Shown here in pieces: positions 6,440 through 7,813 of a stretch of DNA of 7,813 bases. The stretch spans positions 1-7,813 of the forward strand of contig JAEUQL010000163.1 of assembly GCA_016789295.1 (NCBI GenBank). The letters run 5' to 3'. Positions within the stretch are counted from its first letter, which is position 1. Each line of letters starts with the position of its first letter. The stretch is from Blastocatellia bacterium. Its GTDB lineage: Bacteria > Acidobacteriota > Blastocatellia > Chloracidobacteriales > JADJPF01. Under the pieces are notes generated by a model. It saw only the letters and a program-made list of their open reading frames with translations. It was not told where the DNA came from and made no database searches. A program made the position numbers and the translations under genes.

Positions 6440-7813
6440 ATGAGAAATATATTTTTGATATTGCTTGGTATTCTGTTTTGTCCAATACTGTTTTCGACAG
6501 AAGCTTTCTGTCAAACAGGCTCAATAATTACACAAGTAAAAGATTCTTCTGGTGCAGCAGTCTCTGGTGCAAAACTCATTATTAGAAATGTTGCAACCAA
6601 TAATGAAAGAACTGTTCAAACAGATCTAGCAGGAACTTACCAAGTTCTTCAGCTTATTCCTGGAGAGTACGAGATTAGAACAGAAGTAGAAGGATTTGAA
6701 CCTTTAACAAAAAAAGTCTTTCTTGATATTGGTATTACAGCAGAAGTTACTTTTACTTTGTATGCTTCTGCAACTACTGAAATAGTAGAAGTTAGTGCAG
6801 CTAATGAGATAGCATCAAGGACTAGGACTGAAAGCAGTACAAATGTCAACAATGCCAGTATAGGAAGCCTACCTATCAACAGGCGAAACTTTTTAGACTT
6901 TACTTTGACATCACCTCGTGTAGTTCCTGATAGAGTACCTGGGCAAGGAGCTGCTGCTACTTCCGGCCTCTCTTTTAATGGACAACCAGCCAGACAAAAC
7001 AATATTAAGATAGATGGATTTGAGAATAATGATAGTAGTAATGGCTCTGTAAGGTCTACATTTAGCCAAGATGCTGTGCAAGAATTTCAGGTTATTTCTG
7101 ATTCCTATTCGGCTGAGTTTGGTCGTGCTCTTGGAGGTGTAGTAAACATCATTACCAAAGGAGGTTCAAACAGTTTCCACACACGTCTATTCGGCCTGAT
7201 ACGTAACGATGAGATCAGTGCAAGAGATGCTTTCACAACAGATGAACCAAACTATGAACAGTATCAATTTGGGGTAACTTTTGGTGGACCGATAAAAAAA
7301 GATAAAGCATTCTTTTTTACTTCTTTTGAAAGACTCTCCATTAAGCAGAACCGCTTTGTAACCATAACAGACCAAACAGTTGACGCACTAAAAAGAGTAG
7401 GGATAACGGGAACAACAAATGGAGCGAATCCTTTTGCCATAGGTACTACAACAACACTGGCTCGTATAGACTACACTATCAATCCTAAAAATCTATTCTA
7501 CTTTCGTTATAATGGTGGCTTCACATTCAATGGTTCTTTTGAACCTTTTGGTGCGCTCATTTCACAAACAAACAGCGGAGTACAAAACCTTAGAGACAAT
7601 TCTGTTGCTTTTGGTAACACCTACCTTGGCTCTTCAGGCTTGGTAAACGAGACAAGATTCATATTTTCCCGTCGAGAGCAGGTTGTAAGTCCTGTGGACA
7701 ACATAGGGCCACAGGTTCAAGTAGTAGCACCTGAAGGCTTAGTAACAACTGGACAAGGCACTCTTCTTCCACAACCAAAAGATGACCGCATATATCAGTT
7801 TGTTAACAACACA
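6440..7813 (+). CDS. Oar-like TonB-dependent outer-membrane receptor, N-terminal part (3' end outside window)
   Basis: The frame is open from the ATG at 6440 to the window edge, giving 458 residues without a stop, so the gene is cut on the right. Full-length relatives are usually around 1000 residues or more. Residues 1 to about 24 form a signal peptide (MRNIFLILLG, cleavage near AFC-Q). Residues about 26-108 are a carboxypeptidase-regulatory-like beta-sandwich (DSSGAAVSGA, TDLAGTYQV, PGEYEIR). A TonB-box-like TEIVEVSA (113-120) follows. The plug domain comes next, with LPINRRNF (144-151), GQPARQNNIKIDG (181-193), AVQEFQV (212-218) and FGRALGGVVNIITKGG (227-242). Beta-barrel strands begin at about 245 (FGGPIKKDKAFFF, 271-283). 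This order is that of the Oar-like receptors abundant in Acidobacteriota, which import or bind large substrates using TonB energy; the substrate cannot be read here. It is divergent from the TPR gene. An in-frame TTG at 6431 is a weaker alternative start. Confidence 0.92.
   Translation, partial: MRNIFLILLGILFCPILFSTEAFCQTGSIITQVKDSSGAAVSGAKLIIRNVATNNERTVQTDLAGTYQVLQLIPGEYEIRTEVEGFEPLTKKVFLDIGITAEVTFTLYASATTEIVEVSAANEIASRTRTESSTNVNNASIGSLPINRRNFLDFTLTSPRVVPDRVPGQGAAATSGLSFNGQPARQNNIKIDGFENNDSSNGSVRSTFSQDAVQEFQVISDSYSAEFGRALGGVVNIITKGGSNSFHTRLFGLIRNDEISARDAFTTDEPNYEQYQFGVTFGGPIKKDKAFFFTSFERLSIKQNRFVTITDQTVDALKRVGITGTTNGANPFAIGTTTTLARIDYTINPKNLFYFRYNGGFTFNGSFEPFGALISQTNSGVQNLRDNSVAFGNTYLGSSGLVNETRFIFSRREQVVSPVDNIGPQVQVVAPEGLVTTGQGTLLPQPKDDRIYQFVNNT

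Noticed and set aside
6379..6585. 68-codon plus-strand open frame overlapping the receptor start
   Set aside because: The receptor frame from 6440 encodes a clear signal peptide and domain in this stretch; this frame does not resemble a protein.
6649..7375. Two minus-strand open frames (6649-7002 and 7187-7375) within the receptor gene
   Set aside because: Both are antisense to the conserved plug and barrel region of the receptor and have no independent support.

Overview
This AT-rich 7.8 kb window holds five protein-coding genes and no RNA genes, insertion sequences or CRISPR arrays that I can see. The gene content suggests a Gram-negative bacterium of the Acidobacteriota type, perhaps a low-GC member near the Blastocatellia. 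The grounds are an Oar-like TonB-dependent receptor with an N-terminal carboxypeptidase-regulatory-like domain, a CRTAC1/UnbV-type FG-GAP protein next to a secreted TPR protein, and a eukaryotic-like Ser/Thr kinase of the 'VWLAEK' type. This placement is inference from protein style, not a phylogeny.

Layout. At 1-878 (+) is the 3' part of a GlcE-like FAD-binding subunit of glycolate oxidase, cut by the left edge. After a 121-base gap comes a 658-residue membrane-anchored kinase (1000-2976, +) made of two full-length kinase domains in tandem. The first has lost the catalytic HRD aspartate and the second is intact. The kinase converges on a two-gene minus-strand unit with 10 bases between stop codons, and a perfect 9-bp inverted repeat spans that junction. 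The minus-strand unit, read right to left, is a secreted TPR protein (6265-4655) followed directly (TAG|ATG) by a secreted FG-GAP/UnbV protein of the CRTAC1 family (4654-2987). Divergent from the TPR gene is an Oar-like TonB-dependent receptor (6440 to the right edge, +), cut by the window end. The 174-base divergent intergenic region holds a perfect 8-bp hairpin and plausible promoters in both directions.

How they may work together. The TPR, CRTAC1-like and TonB-receptor products all carry export signals and would act in the periplasm, outer membrane or cell surface. Their divergent arrangement around one control region makes joint expression plausible. The kinase is cytoplasmic with a C-terminal membrane anchor and no external sensor domain, so its signal probably comes from inside the cell or from a partner protein. 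The GlcE fragment belongs to central metabolism (glycolate to glyoxylate) and looks unrelated to the rest.

The most interesting item is the pseudokinase-kinase tandem. It is the same logic as eukaryotic JAK kinases, but built from an internal duplication of a bacterial Ser/Thr kinase. The remaining genes are recognisable members of known families.
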